64,000 nucleotides of DNA from Tetracentron sinense (taxonomy: Eukaryota > Streptophyta > Magnoliopsida > Trochodendrales > Trochodendraceae): positions 1-64,000 of the forward strand of contig JABCRI010001139.1 in assembly GCA_015143295.1 (NCBI GenBank), given 5' to 3'. Every line of letters starts with the position of its first letter. The stretch's first letter is position 1. Both the position numbers and the translations under genes were made by a program. The notes under the pieces are model-generated. The model worked only from the letters and a program-made list of their open reading frames with translations, made no database searches and had not been told where the DNA came from. Of the stretch, positions 19,096-31,169 are shown in pieces.

Positions 19096-21445
19096 TGTAG
19101 AGTCCCAGACTTTTTCATGCTTAATACATGACACTTTCGTTGTCATCTTGCCTTTTTAAGAGGTATGATTAATAAATGAGGAAGAATTTGGAAATTTCGA
19201 AATGTCAGAATTGTTCATCTTCGAAGTACGAACACAACGCAAGTTGAATCGTCAAAATCGGACGAACGAGTCAAAAGATATGGCCAAAACAGTCTGTACC
19301 TGTAGGAAATCGTAGCACAGACAACGTACTCTGATAACGTATACTGTGTGCATCCGTTGTACAACTCACCACGGGTACGTTGTACAACTCACCACGGGCA
19401 CGTTGTACATGAGACAACGGACTACGGGCTCAGCACTATGCACGACACAATGTGACAACGGGTTCGTCACCCTTGACACAGCACCACGAGTTGACACTAT
19501 TCACGGCACCACGAGTTGGCACTATTCACAACACCACGAGTTGGCACTATTCACGGCACCAAGTGTTGGCACTATTCACGGCACCACGAGTTGGCACAAT
19601 TCACGGCACAATGTGTTCAGCACTATTCACGGTCCTCGCGTCATTACAGAAATTTAGTAAGGGTATTATGGTCTTTTGTCAGTTCACTCTTACCTTAAGA
19701 GTTTAACCCGAGCCTTTAGGGCATCATTCAACACTTAGAGAGTTTGAGAAAATAGAAGAAAGAGGAGAAGGCGATTCCAATCTAGGGTTCCCATTTTGGA
19801 GAGAAATCAAAGGGTTTTGAGACCCTAGATCAACCTCAAGCCCGTTTTCTTCAAGATTTCGGTGCAAGCATTCGTGGAGCTCACGAATCAAGCTAGGGCA
19901 GCAACTCACAGCCATTTGGAAAGAGGGTTTCTTCCTCATTTCTTCAAGGTCGGTACTTTTTACTACCCTCCTAATTATAGATCCTCTTTTCCCCTCATTT
20001 CTCTTTATTTTCTTTCACTTACACATGTGCTGTGAGATGGATGAATGGTGAATGGTGAATGGTGAATGGAGATGTAAGGGGCGATTGGATGCCAGTGGTT
20101 GTGTGGGGATGATTAAAACGGGGAAGGGCATTGTTCCAATAATAAACATACATGTATGATTGAGTAAAACCATCTAGAAAAGCATGTTGTAGGGTAAATC
20201 CATAATGAACACACCATGTTTGATGAAATGCCAAGGTGAATACAGTGAGCTGTAAATTAGGAAATACATGCCTTATAAATTCTGAATATTGCTAGGGCCT
20301 ATGATAGTGTGTTTCTTGTTTTTCCTAAATGCTATGAATATTGAATTGCTTAATCTTTGACGCTATATGTCTTGTGAAATTACCCAATGGTCATGTTTAA
20401 ATTTAAATGCAAGTATGTACACGGTTCCCACGAGCACGGCATGCATGGCATGATTTATCGAGGTTTAGAAGAACATGGTTAGAGGTGGGACATATCCTAC
20501 GATATGTTTTACCTCGCTTTTCACAAGAAGACAAGAACCAACATTCCACGAGGGGTCTCCCCTCACTCATAAGTACATATCATGAAGAAGGGTCTCCCTT
20601 CCCTCGCAAGTACATACATATCATAAAGAAGGGTCTCCCTTCCCTCGCAAGTGCATTGCATAAAGAAGGGTCTCCCTTCCCTCTCAAAGCATCTCACAAG
20701 TGCATCTCACAAGTGCATATCACAAGTTACATGATCACAAGCAAGCATGCATGACATGACATGACATACAAGAATCAAGCAAGATAGACAAGACAAGCTT
20801 TCACATACGAAAAGATATTTCAAGTCAAGTCAAGTGCACGATGTTTTCAAGAGGATTTATCGGTTTTCTACGGGTTTCAAGCATGATTATAAACTGCTTT
20901 ACTTCCTTGTATGATATAATTGTTTCCGTTTGACAAATATGAATTGCTCCTGATTATGTATTGCCATGTTTTATGCTATAATCGTTGGTTAGTATTCAGT
21001 ACCCGCTGAGTATTCCATGCTCAGCCGTACTTCTTATGTCGGCAGGTTCTGAGGGAGCTGCTACTCCATTTGATGTTTGTGCTCCTAGTCCATGGGTGGA
21101 AGAGGAGTACGTCGAGGAGCCTTTGGAAGAACCTCCAGTAGAGGGTTACCAATAGGTGGTTGTAGATTCTGAGTGGTTTAGCTGTAGGTGAGACGAGAGT
21201 CAGATTTATGTATTTTGGCGGGCATGTCCGCACTTTCTTTTGGATTCTTTTTGTATAAACTTGGATTGATTATGTATATACATAGAGGTTTGGTAGACTT
21301 CCGCTATACCATGTTAGAGCATGTTTCCGTTGTTTTGTCCTCTATCGTATATGCTCTGTGGGTTTTGCAGGTTTGTTGTCAAGCAAGTCATGATTAGTCG
21401 TCCAAAGTTCACTCTAACTCCTAGGGTGGGTTTCGGGTCGCGACA
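19096..21445 (+). repeat. 5' LTR of E3, subtype A (2,350 bp)
   Basis: TGTAGAGTCC to GGTCGCGACA. Its U3 array (about 19310-19635) starts with ACAACG/CACGGGNACGTTGTACA repeats, includes a stretch with CATGAGACAACGGACTAC and GGGTTCGTCACCC, then six GGCACTATTCAC-type units. That middle stretch is shared only with the LTR at 36091-38668, which marks these two as a pair. The TATA box of the E1/E2 LTR is replaced by CTTACCTTAAGAGTTTAACC. A hairpin array of AAGGGTCTCCCTT units is at 20550-20690. Confidence 0.93.
21036..21155 (+). CDS. LTR micro-ORF, E3 5' LTR copy
   Basis: 39 codons; central PFDVCAPSPWVEEEY as in the E1/E2 LTRs. Residues 5-10 vary (SEGAAT against DGGAAA), while the acidic part differs mainly at silent sites (CCG/CCT, GAG/GAA). 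Confidence 0.4.
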   Translation: MSAGSEGAATPFDVCAPSPWVEEEYVEEPLEEPPVEGYQ

Positions 21446-21807
21446 GAAGTGGTATCAGAGCTTAGGCTTTAGGTCTCTAGGGTCACTTAGAATCTTATAC
21501 CACAGCTTGACAAGAGCATATGTTGGGAAACAAGTTAGGAAAAAAGTAAGTCGGAAGAGAGTCTTGATCCAAGTGTAAGACTAAAACCTTAGTCTTAGTC
21601 GAAAATGGTTGCTTTAACCAAGTACGGGTCTTAAGTACGCTAGAACACTAAAGTATAAGTATAATGTGATGAATACTCTGATGACTTGATGTGATGTGTA
21701 TTAGTATTATATAACTAATACAAATTGAATTATTGTGAAATGGCATTGAAATAAACTGTGGTTTCAAGTTAGACTCATGTGGTGCTATTGTTCTCAGGAC
21801 TTTAGTC

Positions 21808-23067
21808 ATGAGACGGAACACACGGGGTCGTGGACCACATACCAGAGCTTCCTCTTCTTCACGGGATGAGGATGAGCAGCCGGACCTCTCTCAGGTCTTA
21901 GGCTCTATTGCTGAGACACTCACCATACTGGCGGCTCGGCAAGCTATACCATCATCGGCGGCACCTACTCCACCGCCCGCAGCTCCAGTACATCGTACCG
22001 CTGGAGTTGAGGCATTCAGGAGATTGAGGCCTCCACCCTTCCATGGGAGTGTGGAACCTCTTGCTGCGGAGGCATGGATCCTCCAGATGGAGAAGATCTT
22101 TACGGTCCTCTCACCTACAGAGGAGGAGAGAGTAGCATGGGCAGCTTTCATGCTAGAGGGTGAAGCCCACCATTGGTGGTTGTCCGCATTGAGGACGAGA
22201 GACTCGACCATGCAGGGTCTACCTTGGACTTGGGAGGAGTTCAAAGATACTTTTTACAAGAAGTATTTTCCGATTGGAGCACGGGAAAGGAAAGAGAGGG
22301 AATTCATCAACCTTGAGCAAGGTTCGATGTCTGTGGCCGCTTATGAGGCCAAGTTCTCGGAGCTATCACGCTTCGCGACTCACATGGTTGCCACCGAGGC
22401 AATGAAGGCAAGAAGGTTTTAGCAAGGGCTCAAGGATGTTATCATGGAGAAGGTATCAATCTTCAGACATGCTACCTACTCTGAGGTAGTAGAAAAGGCC
22501 TTATTGGTCGAGGCCAATTCAGAGACAGTGTCCAAGAAGAGGGAGTTGGCGAGAGGCCAAGCTAGTAGTTCAGCACCTCTAGAGAGGCGGACTCGTACCG
22601 GTCCTTATCAGTATGCGTGGCCAGCACCACCGATGAGGCCATCTTATGCGCCTCCAGCTCCCCGGCAGTATGTGCCTCAGGCGCCGAGACCTCAGGCTCT
22701 TCCAGCCCCACGGCCTGTTGCACCTCAGACGATGAGGTATGCTCCGCTTCCGGCCCCTCCGACTTATACACACGAGGTCTGCACTTCATGCGGCAAAAGG
22801 CATCCGGCAGGAGATTGTCGAAGAGCATCTGGTGGATGTTATCATTGCGGTCGCCAGGGCCACATGATCAGGGATTGCCCTAGCCGGCATTTACCAGGCC
22901 AGTCTCAGGGTAGTAGGCCCCCAGCACGCCCAGCAGGATCATACCAGGCGTCATCTCAGACTACCCGGTCTACACCACAGTCTCGCCAGGTGAACCAGGG
23001 GCGAGTTTTTGCCTTGACAGAGGGTGATGCACTTGCATCTGACGATGTGGTGCAAGGTACGCGTTAG
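21808..23067 (+). pseudogene. gag of E3, one nonsense mutation
   Basis: Full-length Gag frame from ATG 21808 with a TAG at 22420-22422 where the other copies have GAG (Glu). The rest is open: Gag domain before the stop, proline-rich linker and zinc knuckles after it (CTSCGKRHPAGDC and CYHCGRQGHMIRDC). The frame ends at the predicted intron as in E2. Confidence 0.92.
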
Positions 23068-23200
23068 GAGTTATTTTCTTTATTCGTGATGGTTATGTTA
23101 TCTTTTATTCCATGTGTACGTACTTGGTATGCTATATATGTATATACCTATGTGTATACACTGTTGATGCTTGAATTGACCTAACTAGCTAAAATTTTAG
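23057..23200 (+). other. Predicted gag/pol intron (E3), 144 nt
   Basis: GTACGC donor, TTTTAG acceptor, same length as in the other three copies. Here the region before the acceptor reads TTGACCTAACTAGC, a good match to the plant branch-point form CTAAC. Confidence 0.75.
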
Positions 23201-26200
23201 GAGCCCTACTAGTCAATGAGTGTTTGGCTCGAGTGTTGATTGATACCGGGTCTACTCATTCATTTGTCTCGCTGAATTTTTCAGAAGGTTTTTCTGTAGA
23301 GCCAAGTCAGCTAGAACTGGAGTTAGCCATTTCGACTCCTCTCGGCAAAACAGTATTAGCAGATAAAGTGTATGGAGATAGTGTGGTCCAAGTTGGGAGC
23401 CACGAGTTGGCAGTTGATCTCATCGTCCTTGGATTCCAAGACTTTGATGTCATATTGGGAATGGATTGGCTAGCAGCACATCATGGGCATGTAGCTTGCT
23501 TTGAGAAAATGGTACTCTTCAAGCCGGTAGAAGGAAAACCATTTCACTTTCGAGGGTTGAGAAGTAGAGACATTGCCCGCTTTGCGGCGTTGAGCTTAGC
23601 TAACCCTGAAGCAAAGGACTCATCGACTATTCCGGTTGTGAGTGAATTCCTGGATGTATTTCCAGAAGAGTTGCCAGGATTGCCTCCAGATAGGGAGATT
23701 GAGTTTGCGATCGAGCTTGCACCAGGCACAACTCCTGTTTTCAGAGCTCCATATAGAATGGCCCCTATTGAACTCAAGGAGTTAAAGACTCAGTTGGAGG
23801 AATTACAAGGCCTTGGTTTCATTCGACCAAGTGTCTCACCGTGGGGTGCCCCGGTGTTGTTTGTTAAGAAGAAAGATGGCTCGATGCGGATGTGTGTCGA
23901 TTACAGGCAATTAAACAAAGTCACTATAAAGAATAAGTATCCCTTGCCTAGGATTGACGACTTGTTCGATCAGTTGAAGGGAGCGAGATTTTTCTCAAAG
24001 ATAGACCTTCGATCGGGTTATCACCAGTTGAAGATTCAGACGGAAGATGTTCCCAAAACTGCATTCAGGACTCGGTATGGACACTACGAGTTCTTGGTAA
24101 TGCCTTTTGGACTCACGAACGCACCGGCAGCCTTTATGGATTTGATGAACCGGGTGTTCCGGCCACACCTTGATAGGTGCGTGATTGTATTTGTGGATGA
24201 CATCTTGGTCTATTCCCAGACACGGGAAGATCACACACGCGACCTATGCCTTACTTTGGAAATGCTAAGAGAACACAAGCTATACGCCAAACTTAGCAAG
24301 TGTGAGTTTTGGTTGGAAGAGGTGGCATTCCTAGGCCACGTGGTTTCTGCAGAAGGTATCTCGGTGGATCCGAAGAAGATCGAAGCAGTTATGAGTTGGG
24401 CGAGGCCCAAGAGTGTTACTGAGATACGTAGTTTTCTTGGATTGGCAGGCTACTACAGGAGATTCGTAGAGGGTTTCTCTAGCCTTGCAGCACCACTCAC
24501 TTACCTGACAAGGAAGAACGCCAAGTTTGTATGGAGTGATAAGTGCGAGATCAGTTTCACGGAACTGAAGAAGACGCTTACTACAGCCCCTGTCCTTACT
24601 GTGCCATCTGGACCTTATGGGTATGAGGTGTATAGTGATGCCTCACACGTTGGACTTGGGTGTGTACTCATGCAGCATAAGAAAGTCATTGCCTATGCAT
24701 CAAGGCAATTGAAGGTGCATGAGAAGAATTATCCCACGCACGACTTGGAGCTTGCGGCGGTCGTGTTTGCACTTAAGATTTGGCGTCATTACCTTTATGG
24801 GGTGGAGTTCTATGTGTTCACTGATCACAAGAGTCTCAAGTATCTCTTTTCCCAAAAGGAGCTAAATCTAAGGCAACGGCGTTGGATGGAATTTCTGAAG
24901 GACTATGATTGTACCATTCAATACCACCCGGGCAAAGCAAATGTAGTGGCTGATGCTTTGAGTAGAAAACCTCAAGGGTTGTTAGCACACATGTTAGTTC
25001 AAGAATGGAAGCTACTGGAAAATTTGGCAAATCTGGACATTAGTGTGAATAACTCTGTCTGTGGTCCTATCTTGGCAAATGTTACGGTTCGGCCGTACAT
25101 TATAGATTTGATCCAAGAATATCAAGCCATGGATGCGGAATTGTTGGCTTATCGGGACAAGGAAGTTGCTAAGGGTAGTGAGGACTTCTCTCTCACTAGT
25201 TGAGGTTCTATCACATTCAAAGGAAGGTTGTGTGTTCCGGCCAACGCAGATCTTCGACGAGAGATCATGGATGAGGCACATCGTTCGAAGTACACAGTGC
25301 ATCCAGGGGGCACAAAGATGTACCGGAACATCAAGAGTCACTTTTGGTGGCGAAATATGAAGAGGGAGGTTGCGGAATATGTAGCACGATGCTTGGTGTG
25401 TCAACAGGTAAAAGCAGAACACATGCGGCCCGCAGGTTTATTACAGTCCCTTCCGATTCTCGAGTGGAAATGGGAGAACATATCCATGGATTTCATAGTT
25501 GGCTTGTCAAAGACGGCAAGGGGCTCAGATGCGATATGGGTAGTAGTGGATCGTTTGACAAAGTCCGCTCATTTCTTACCCTACCGTACTACCTTCAACT
25601 CTAGTCAGTTGGCTGCACTATACATCAAGGAAGTAGTTAGACTACATGGGGTGTCAGTCAGTATTGTATCAGATCGGGATCCAAGATTCACGTCAAGATT
25701 TTGGAAAAGTTTCCAAGAGGCTATGGGTTCCCAACTTGATTTCAGCACCGCCTTTCATCCACAAACGGATGGACAAACCGAGAGAGTGAACCAAGTCATT
25801 GAAGACATGCTTCGAGCTTGTATGTTGGATTTCAGAGGCAGTTGGGAAGAGCACTTGCCTTTGGCTGAATTTGCCTACAATAACAGCTATCAGGCAAGTA
25901 TCCAAATGGCACCATTTGAGGCCTCGTATGGGCGAAGTTGTAGGTCTCCTCTCTATTGGGATGAGGTAGGAGAAAGGAAAATACTTGGTCCGGAGTTGAT
26001 TGAGCAAACTGCAAACACAGTTAAGATCATCCGGGATCGATTGAAAGCAGCTCAAGATCGCCAGAAAAGTTATGCGGACACACGCCGTAGGGACTTAGAA
26101 TTTCAAGTAGGGGATCAAGTTTTTGTGAAAGTATCTCCTAGCAAAGGGATCATGAGATTTGGGAAGCGAGGCAAGCTCAGTCCTCAGTATGTTGGGCCTT

Positions 26201-26526
26201 TTGAGATTATCACACGGGTTGGTGAAGTTGCTTATCGAGTAGCTCTTCTACCTCACATGGCTGCAGTTCATAACGTCTTCCATGTGTCCATGCTTCGGAA
26301 GTATCTTGCGGATCCTTCGCATGTCATAGACTTGGAACAGTTGGAGATTCGAGAGGACCTCACCTTGATTGAAAAGCCAGTCCGGATTTTAGATCGAAGG
26401 AATCAGGTGCTTCGCAACAAGACAATCCCTTTGGTTCTTGTGCAATGGCAACACCATGCTCGGGAAGAAGCTACATGGGAGCGTGAAGCCGTAGTCAAAG
26501 CAAAGTACCCAGAATTACTTGAATGA
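23201..26526 (+). pseudogene. pol of E3, one nonsense mutation
   Basis: Protease (DTGS), RT (FVDD) and RNase H are intact up to a TGA at 25201-25203, which replaces the CGG (Arg) of E1/E2 just before the integrase zinc finger; two transitions are needed. After it the frame is open through the integrase and chromodomain to 26526. Without suppression the element could make protease-RT-RNase H but no integrase. Protein otherwise close to E1/E2. Confidence 0.93.
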
Positions 26527-26627
26527 GTTTCTGTGTGAAGTCTGTATATGACTTGTAATGTTCTTTTTGATTTGTAATGCAAGTAGTGTCAGAATTTCGA
26601 GGACGAAATTTTGTAAGGGGGGGAGGA

Positions 26628-29222
26628 TGTAGAGTCCCAGACCTTTTTAGGCTTAATACATGACACTTTCGTTGTCATCTTGCCTTTTTAAGAGGTATGA
26701 TTAATAAATGAGGAAGAATTTGGAAATTTCAAAATGTCAGAATTGTTCATCTTCGAAGTACGAACACAACGCAAGTTGAATCGTCAAAATCGGACGAACG
26801 AGTCAAAAGATATGGCCAAAACAGTCTGTACCTGTAGGAAATCGTGGCACAGACAACGTACTCTGATAACGTATACTGTTTGCATCCGTTGTACAACTCA
26901 CCACGGGCACGTTGTACAACTCACCACGGGCACGTTGTGCAGCTCACCACGGGTACGTTGTACAAGCACCACGAGTGGCACTATTCACAAGCACCACGAG
27001 TTTGCACTATTCACAAGCACCACGAGTGGCACTATTCACAAGCACCACGAGTGGCACTATTCACGGACCACGAGTGGCACTATTCACAAGCACCACGAGT
27101 TTGCACTATTCACAAGCACCACGAGTTGGCACTATTCACAAGCACCACGAGTTGGCACTATTCACAAGCACCACGAGTGGCACTATTCACAAGCACCACG
27201 AGTGGCACTATTCACGGACCACGAGTGGCACTATTCACAAGCACCACGAGTTTGCACTATTCACAAGCACCACGAGTGGCACTATTCACAAGCACCACGA
27301 GTGGCACTATTCACCGACCACGAGTTGACACTATTCACAGCACCACGAGTTGGCACTATTCACAGCACCACGAGTTGGCACTATTCACAGAAATCCCAGT
27401 AAGGGTATTTCGGTCTTTTGGTCAGTTCACTCTTACCTTAAGAGTTTAACCTGAGCCTTTAGGGCATCATTCGACACTTAGAGAGTTTGAGATAATAGAA
27501 GAAAGAGGAGAAGGCGATTCCAACCTAGGGTTTCCATTTGGGAGAGAAATCAAAGGGTTTGAAACCCTAGATCAACCTCAAACCCGTTTTCTTCAAAATT
27601 TCGGTTCAGGCATTGTGGAGCTCGCAATTTAAGCTAGGGCAGCAACTCACAGTCAGTTGGAAAGAGGGTTTCTTCCTCATTTCTTCAAGGTCGGTGCTTC
27701 TTACTACCCTCCTAGTTATAGTTCCTCTTTCCCCTTCTTTTCTTTTCATTTCTTTCATTTACACATGTGCTATGAGATGGATGAATGGTAAATGGTAAAT
27801 GGTGAATGGTGAATGGTGAAGGGTAAATGGTGAATGGTGATTGGAGATGGAAAGGGGCGATTGGATGCCAATGGTTGTGTGTGATGAACAAATGGGGAAG
27901 GGCATTGTTCCAATAATGAACGTACATGTATGATTTGAGTAAAACCCATCTAGAAAAGCATGTTGTAGGGCAAATCCATAATGAACACACCATGTTTGAT
28001 GAAATGCCAAGGTGAACACAGTGAGCTGAAAATCTGGAAATGCATGCCTAATAAATTATGAATATTGCTAGGGACTATGATAGTGTGTTTCCTGCTTTTC
28101 CATAATGCTATGAATATTACATTACTCAATCTTTGATGCTATATGTGTTGTGAAATTACCCAAATGTCATCTTTAAATTTGAATGCAAGTATGTACACGG
28201 TTCCCACGAGCACGGCATGCATGGCATGATTTATCGAGGTTTTCAAGAATATGGTTAGAGGTGGGACATATCCTACGATATGTTTTACCTCGCTTTTCAC
28301 AAGAAGACAAGAACCAACATTCCACGAGGGGTCCCCCCTCACTCACAAGTGCATATCATGAAGAAGGGTCTCCCTTCCCTCGCAAGTACATACATATCAT
28401 AAAGAAGGGTCTCCCTTCCCTCGCAAGTGCATTGCATAAAGAAGGGTCTCCCTTCCCTCTCAAGGCATCTCACAAGGACATCTCATAAGGATATCTCACA
28501 AGTTACATGATCACAAGCAAGCACGCATGACATGACACGACATACAAGAATCAAGCAAGATAGACATGACAAGCTTTCAAGTACAAAAAGATATTTCAAG
28601 TCAAGTCAAGTGCACGATGTTTCAAGAGGATTTATCAGTTTTCTACGAATTACAAGCATGATTATAAACTGCTTTACTTCCTTGTATAATGTGAATTGTT
28701 TCCATTTGACATATATGAATTGCTCCTGATTATGTATTGCTATTTCTATGCTATAATTGTTGGTTAGTATTTAGTACCCGTTGAGTATTTCATGCTCAGT
28801 CGTACTTCTTATGTCGGCAGGTTCTGAGGGAGCTGCTGCTCCATTTGATGTTTGTGCTCCTGGTCCATGGGTGGAAGAGGAGTACGCCGAGGATCCTTTG
28901 GAGGAACCTCCTATAGAGTATATCAGTAGGTGGTGATTAGATTCTGAGTGGATTAGCTGTGGGTGAAATGAGAGTTAGATTCATGTATTTTGGCGGGCAT
29001 GTTCGCACTTTCTTTTGGAGACTTTTTGTATGAACTTGGATTTGCGTATGTATATACATAGAGGTTTGGTAGTCTTCCGCTGTGCTATGTTAGAGTATGT
29101 TTCCGCTGTTTATATCCTCTATTGTATATGCTCTGAGGGTTTTGCAGGTTAGTTGTCAAGCAAGTCATGATTAGTCGTCCAAAGTTCACTCTAACTCCTA
29201 GGGTGGGTTTCGGGTCGCTACA
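26628..29222 (+). repeat. 3' LTR of E3, subtype B (2,595 bp)
   Basis: TGTAGAGTCC to GGTCGCTACA, followed by CCAAC. It lacks the subtype A stretch and instead carries a long run of about 25-bp units. It pairs with the LTR at 54999-57495, which also ends CGCTACA. The micro-ORF copy starting at 28811 has an indel near its end (PIEYIS in place of PVEGY). Confidence 0.93.
26960..27392 (+). repeat. About 18 tandem units of a 23-26-bp U3 repeat
   Basis: Units such as CACCACGAGTGGCACTATTC followed by ACAAG, with variants GAGTTGGCAC, GAGTTTGCAC and GGACCACGAG. Unit lengths vary between 23 and 26, so all three forward frames stay open and give repetitive peptide frames of 138-222 codons, which are not genes. 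Copy number differs between paired LTRs. Confidence 0.9.
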
Positions 29223-31165
29223 CCAACCCTCCTTCCTCTTTTGGTCGACATAGTTTTGCCCAAGACACCTAATGAGTTTTCCGATCTCTTGATTGGCTCC
29301 ACCAAAACCTAGTCGTGGCTGTAATCATCTCCTTCAGCATACGGCAAGGGAGTTGAAAACAACTCATAACATAAGTCGAGATAGCCTGAATCACTGCCTG
29401 AATTAGCACACCACGACCCGCTTGAGTCAAGAGAGAACTCCTCCATCCTTGTAGCTTTTTAAATAGTCGCTCCTTTATAAAATTGAAAACTTGAGTTTTT
29501 GAGCACCCAAAAGAAGCTGGCAGACCCAAATATTTGTCATTTGAGAAATCAGTCTTTATGTGGAGAAATTGTCGTATCATATGTTAGAAATGACGGGGGG
29601 GTATTTGCACTGAATATGATACCCGACTTGTCAAAATTAAAATGTAAACCCGAAGCCCTTCCAAAACTTTCCTATATTGTCTTGAGGGTTGAGGTCTCTT
29701 CGAAGTCTGCTTTTAAAAAAACCAAACAATCGTGAGCGAAAAACAAGTGAGAAAGCACCAGAGCCTGCCTAGCCATTCGGATCCCACTCAAGCCTTCATT
29801 CGAATGAATATCTCTTGACAACACCTTCCCATAAAGTAAAAACAAATAAGGGGATAATGGGTTCCCTTGCCTCAGCCCCTAGTAGGTTTAAAAATCCCAT
29901 GAGGTTGTCCTTTGACGATGATGGAATAGGACACATATTGAACACATTGTTTTATCCAATTGATCCATTAGAGGCGAAAACCAAAATTTCCAAGGTTGTG
30001 AATAAGAATGGCCACTCACTGTCGTAGACACGAGTTAGATCCAATTTTAAGGCCATTCGCCTATCTGCCCCCGTTTCTTCCTTTTGAGATAGTGACTAAC
30101 CTCATGGGCTAAAAGAACATTCTCAATTATTTGCCTATCAGGAACAAAGGCCGATTGAGCTGGGTCTATTAAAAGGGGGAGAATGTTCCGAAGCCTAGTT
30201 GCAAGAAGTTTTGCTACCATTACATAGGCTGATTGGTCGGCAATGACCCAAGCTTTCATGATTTTAGATTTTTGGTATTAAAACAATATGAGTGTGGTTT
30301 ACCTATTGGAGCAAGTGGCCTGAAGAGAAAAAACTTTGGATGGACTTATAGAAGTCTCGACCAAGAGTGTTCCAATGAGTTTGAAAAAAAGTGGCAGCCA
30401 TACCATCGGGATTGGGAGCTTTCATTGGGCCCATACTGAAGAGGGTATTCTTGATTTAATCATTTGAGAAGTCCCTACACAGATCCTCATTCATCCCTGA
30501 AAAAATCGTAGTGAGGTTCTTCACAAGCGCGCCCAGATTGGACTGGAGCCACTCCTGGTTAACAAAAATTATGTCCAATCTTGCCCAAATAGTGTGAGGG
30601 GCTGCTCTCCTATTTGTCCAGGTAAACATAGGTCCTTGGCATCCCATGTCAATTAGATTAGAAAGAGAAACCATACTCCGGAACGCAGCTAATTGGTGGG
30701 AAGTCTTTGGAATCCCTCCTCTCTACTTATCCACTGATAGCAAATCATTAAAGTCTCCCAGACATAACCACGGTTCTAAAATTCGAGCTCCAGCCAGCCC
30801 AATGGTATGCCACAATGTTGCCCAATCCCTCTCTCCATTCAGACCATATATACAAGTTAATCTCCAACGCTGAGGAGCACAACTTTCAGATATATGACCC
30901 TCAATCCTATGAGAGTCAGCTTGTATAATCTGGATTTTCAAAGAGTCCTTCCACGTCAAAGTTAAACCCCCCGACAAACCTAATGGTCCAACTGTATACA
31001 AATTGTCCATATGAAGCTTCTGAGATAGCTCAAGAAGTTTTTCCCGTTTATTTTTGTCTCCATTAAAAACAGTAAAGAATGCCTATATTTAAGGACCAGG
31101 TCCTTTAGGTAATGAACTGTTTGAGGGTAGTCAATCCCCTGACAGTTCCAAGCTAAGACATTCAT
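29223..31165 (-). pseudogene. LINE ORF2, endonuclease and RT part, broken
   Basis: ATG at 31165 opens MNVLAWNCQG, the start of the APE-type endonuclease, followed by FLMETK, then CLGDFND and SNLIDMGCQGPMFTWTN in other frames. RT pieces: ANRLRNILP-like RLRNILPLLIDPAQSAFVP (about 30190-30130), GLRQGNPLSPY-like text near 29880, the catalytic box read as FAHD instead of FADD near 29735, and KYLGLPASFG...KLQGWRSSLLTQAGR (29530-29400). The changed catalytic Asp and the frameshifts make it inactive. The remainder is at 57497-59023. Confidence 0.85.
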
Positions 31166-31169
31166 TGCT

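Larger units (their letters stand above)
19096..29222 (+). mobile_element. Tekay-type element E3, decayed, recombinant ends
   Basis: LTR 19096-21445, primer site 21450-21461, gag 21808-23067, intron 23057-23200, pol 23201-26526, LTR 26628-29222. Proteins are close to E1/E2 but it belongs to a second subfamily whose LTRs carry another array in U3. Flanking bases are AGTGC on the left and CCAAC on the right, so they do not form a duplication; each matches a flank of E4 instead. The two LTRs are also of different subtypes. E3 is therefore the 5' part of one insertion joined to the 3' part of another. Confidence 0.93.

Noticed and set aside
20550..20690. Regular repeats resembling a CRISPR array
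   Set aside because: Spacers between the AAGGGTCTCCCTT units are themselves similar, the array is inside an LTR, and the genome is a plant's.
26734..27449. Three overlapping long + strand frames with repeated HHEWHYSQAPRV-like peptides
   Set aside because: The tandem DNA unit lacks stops in all frames and its length is not a multiple of three, so each frame cycles through the same peptides. The same occurs at 19346-19706, 37845-38416 and 56773-57389.
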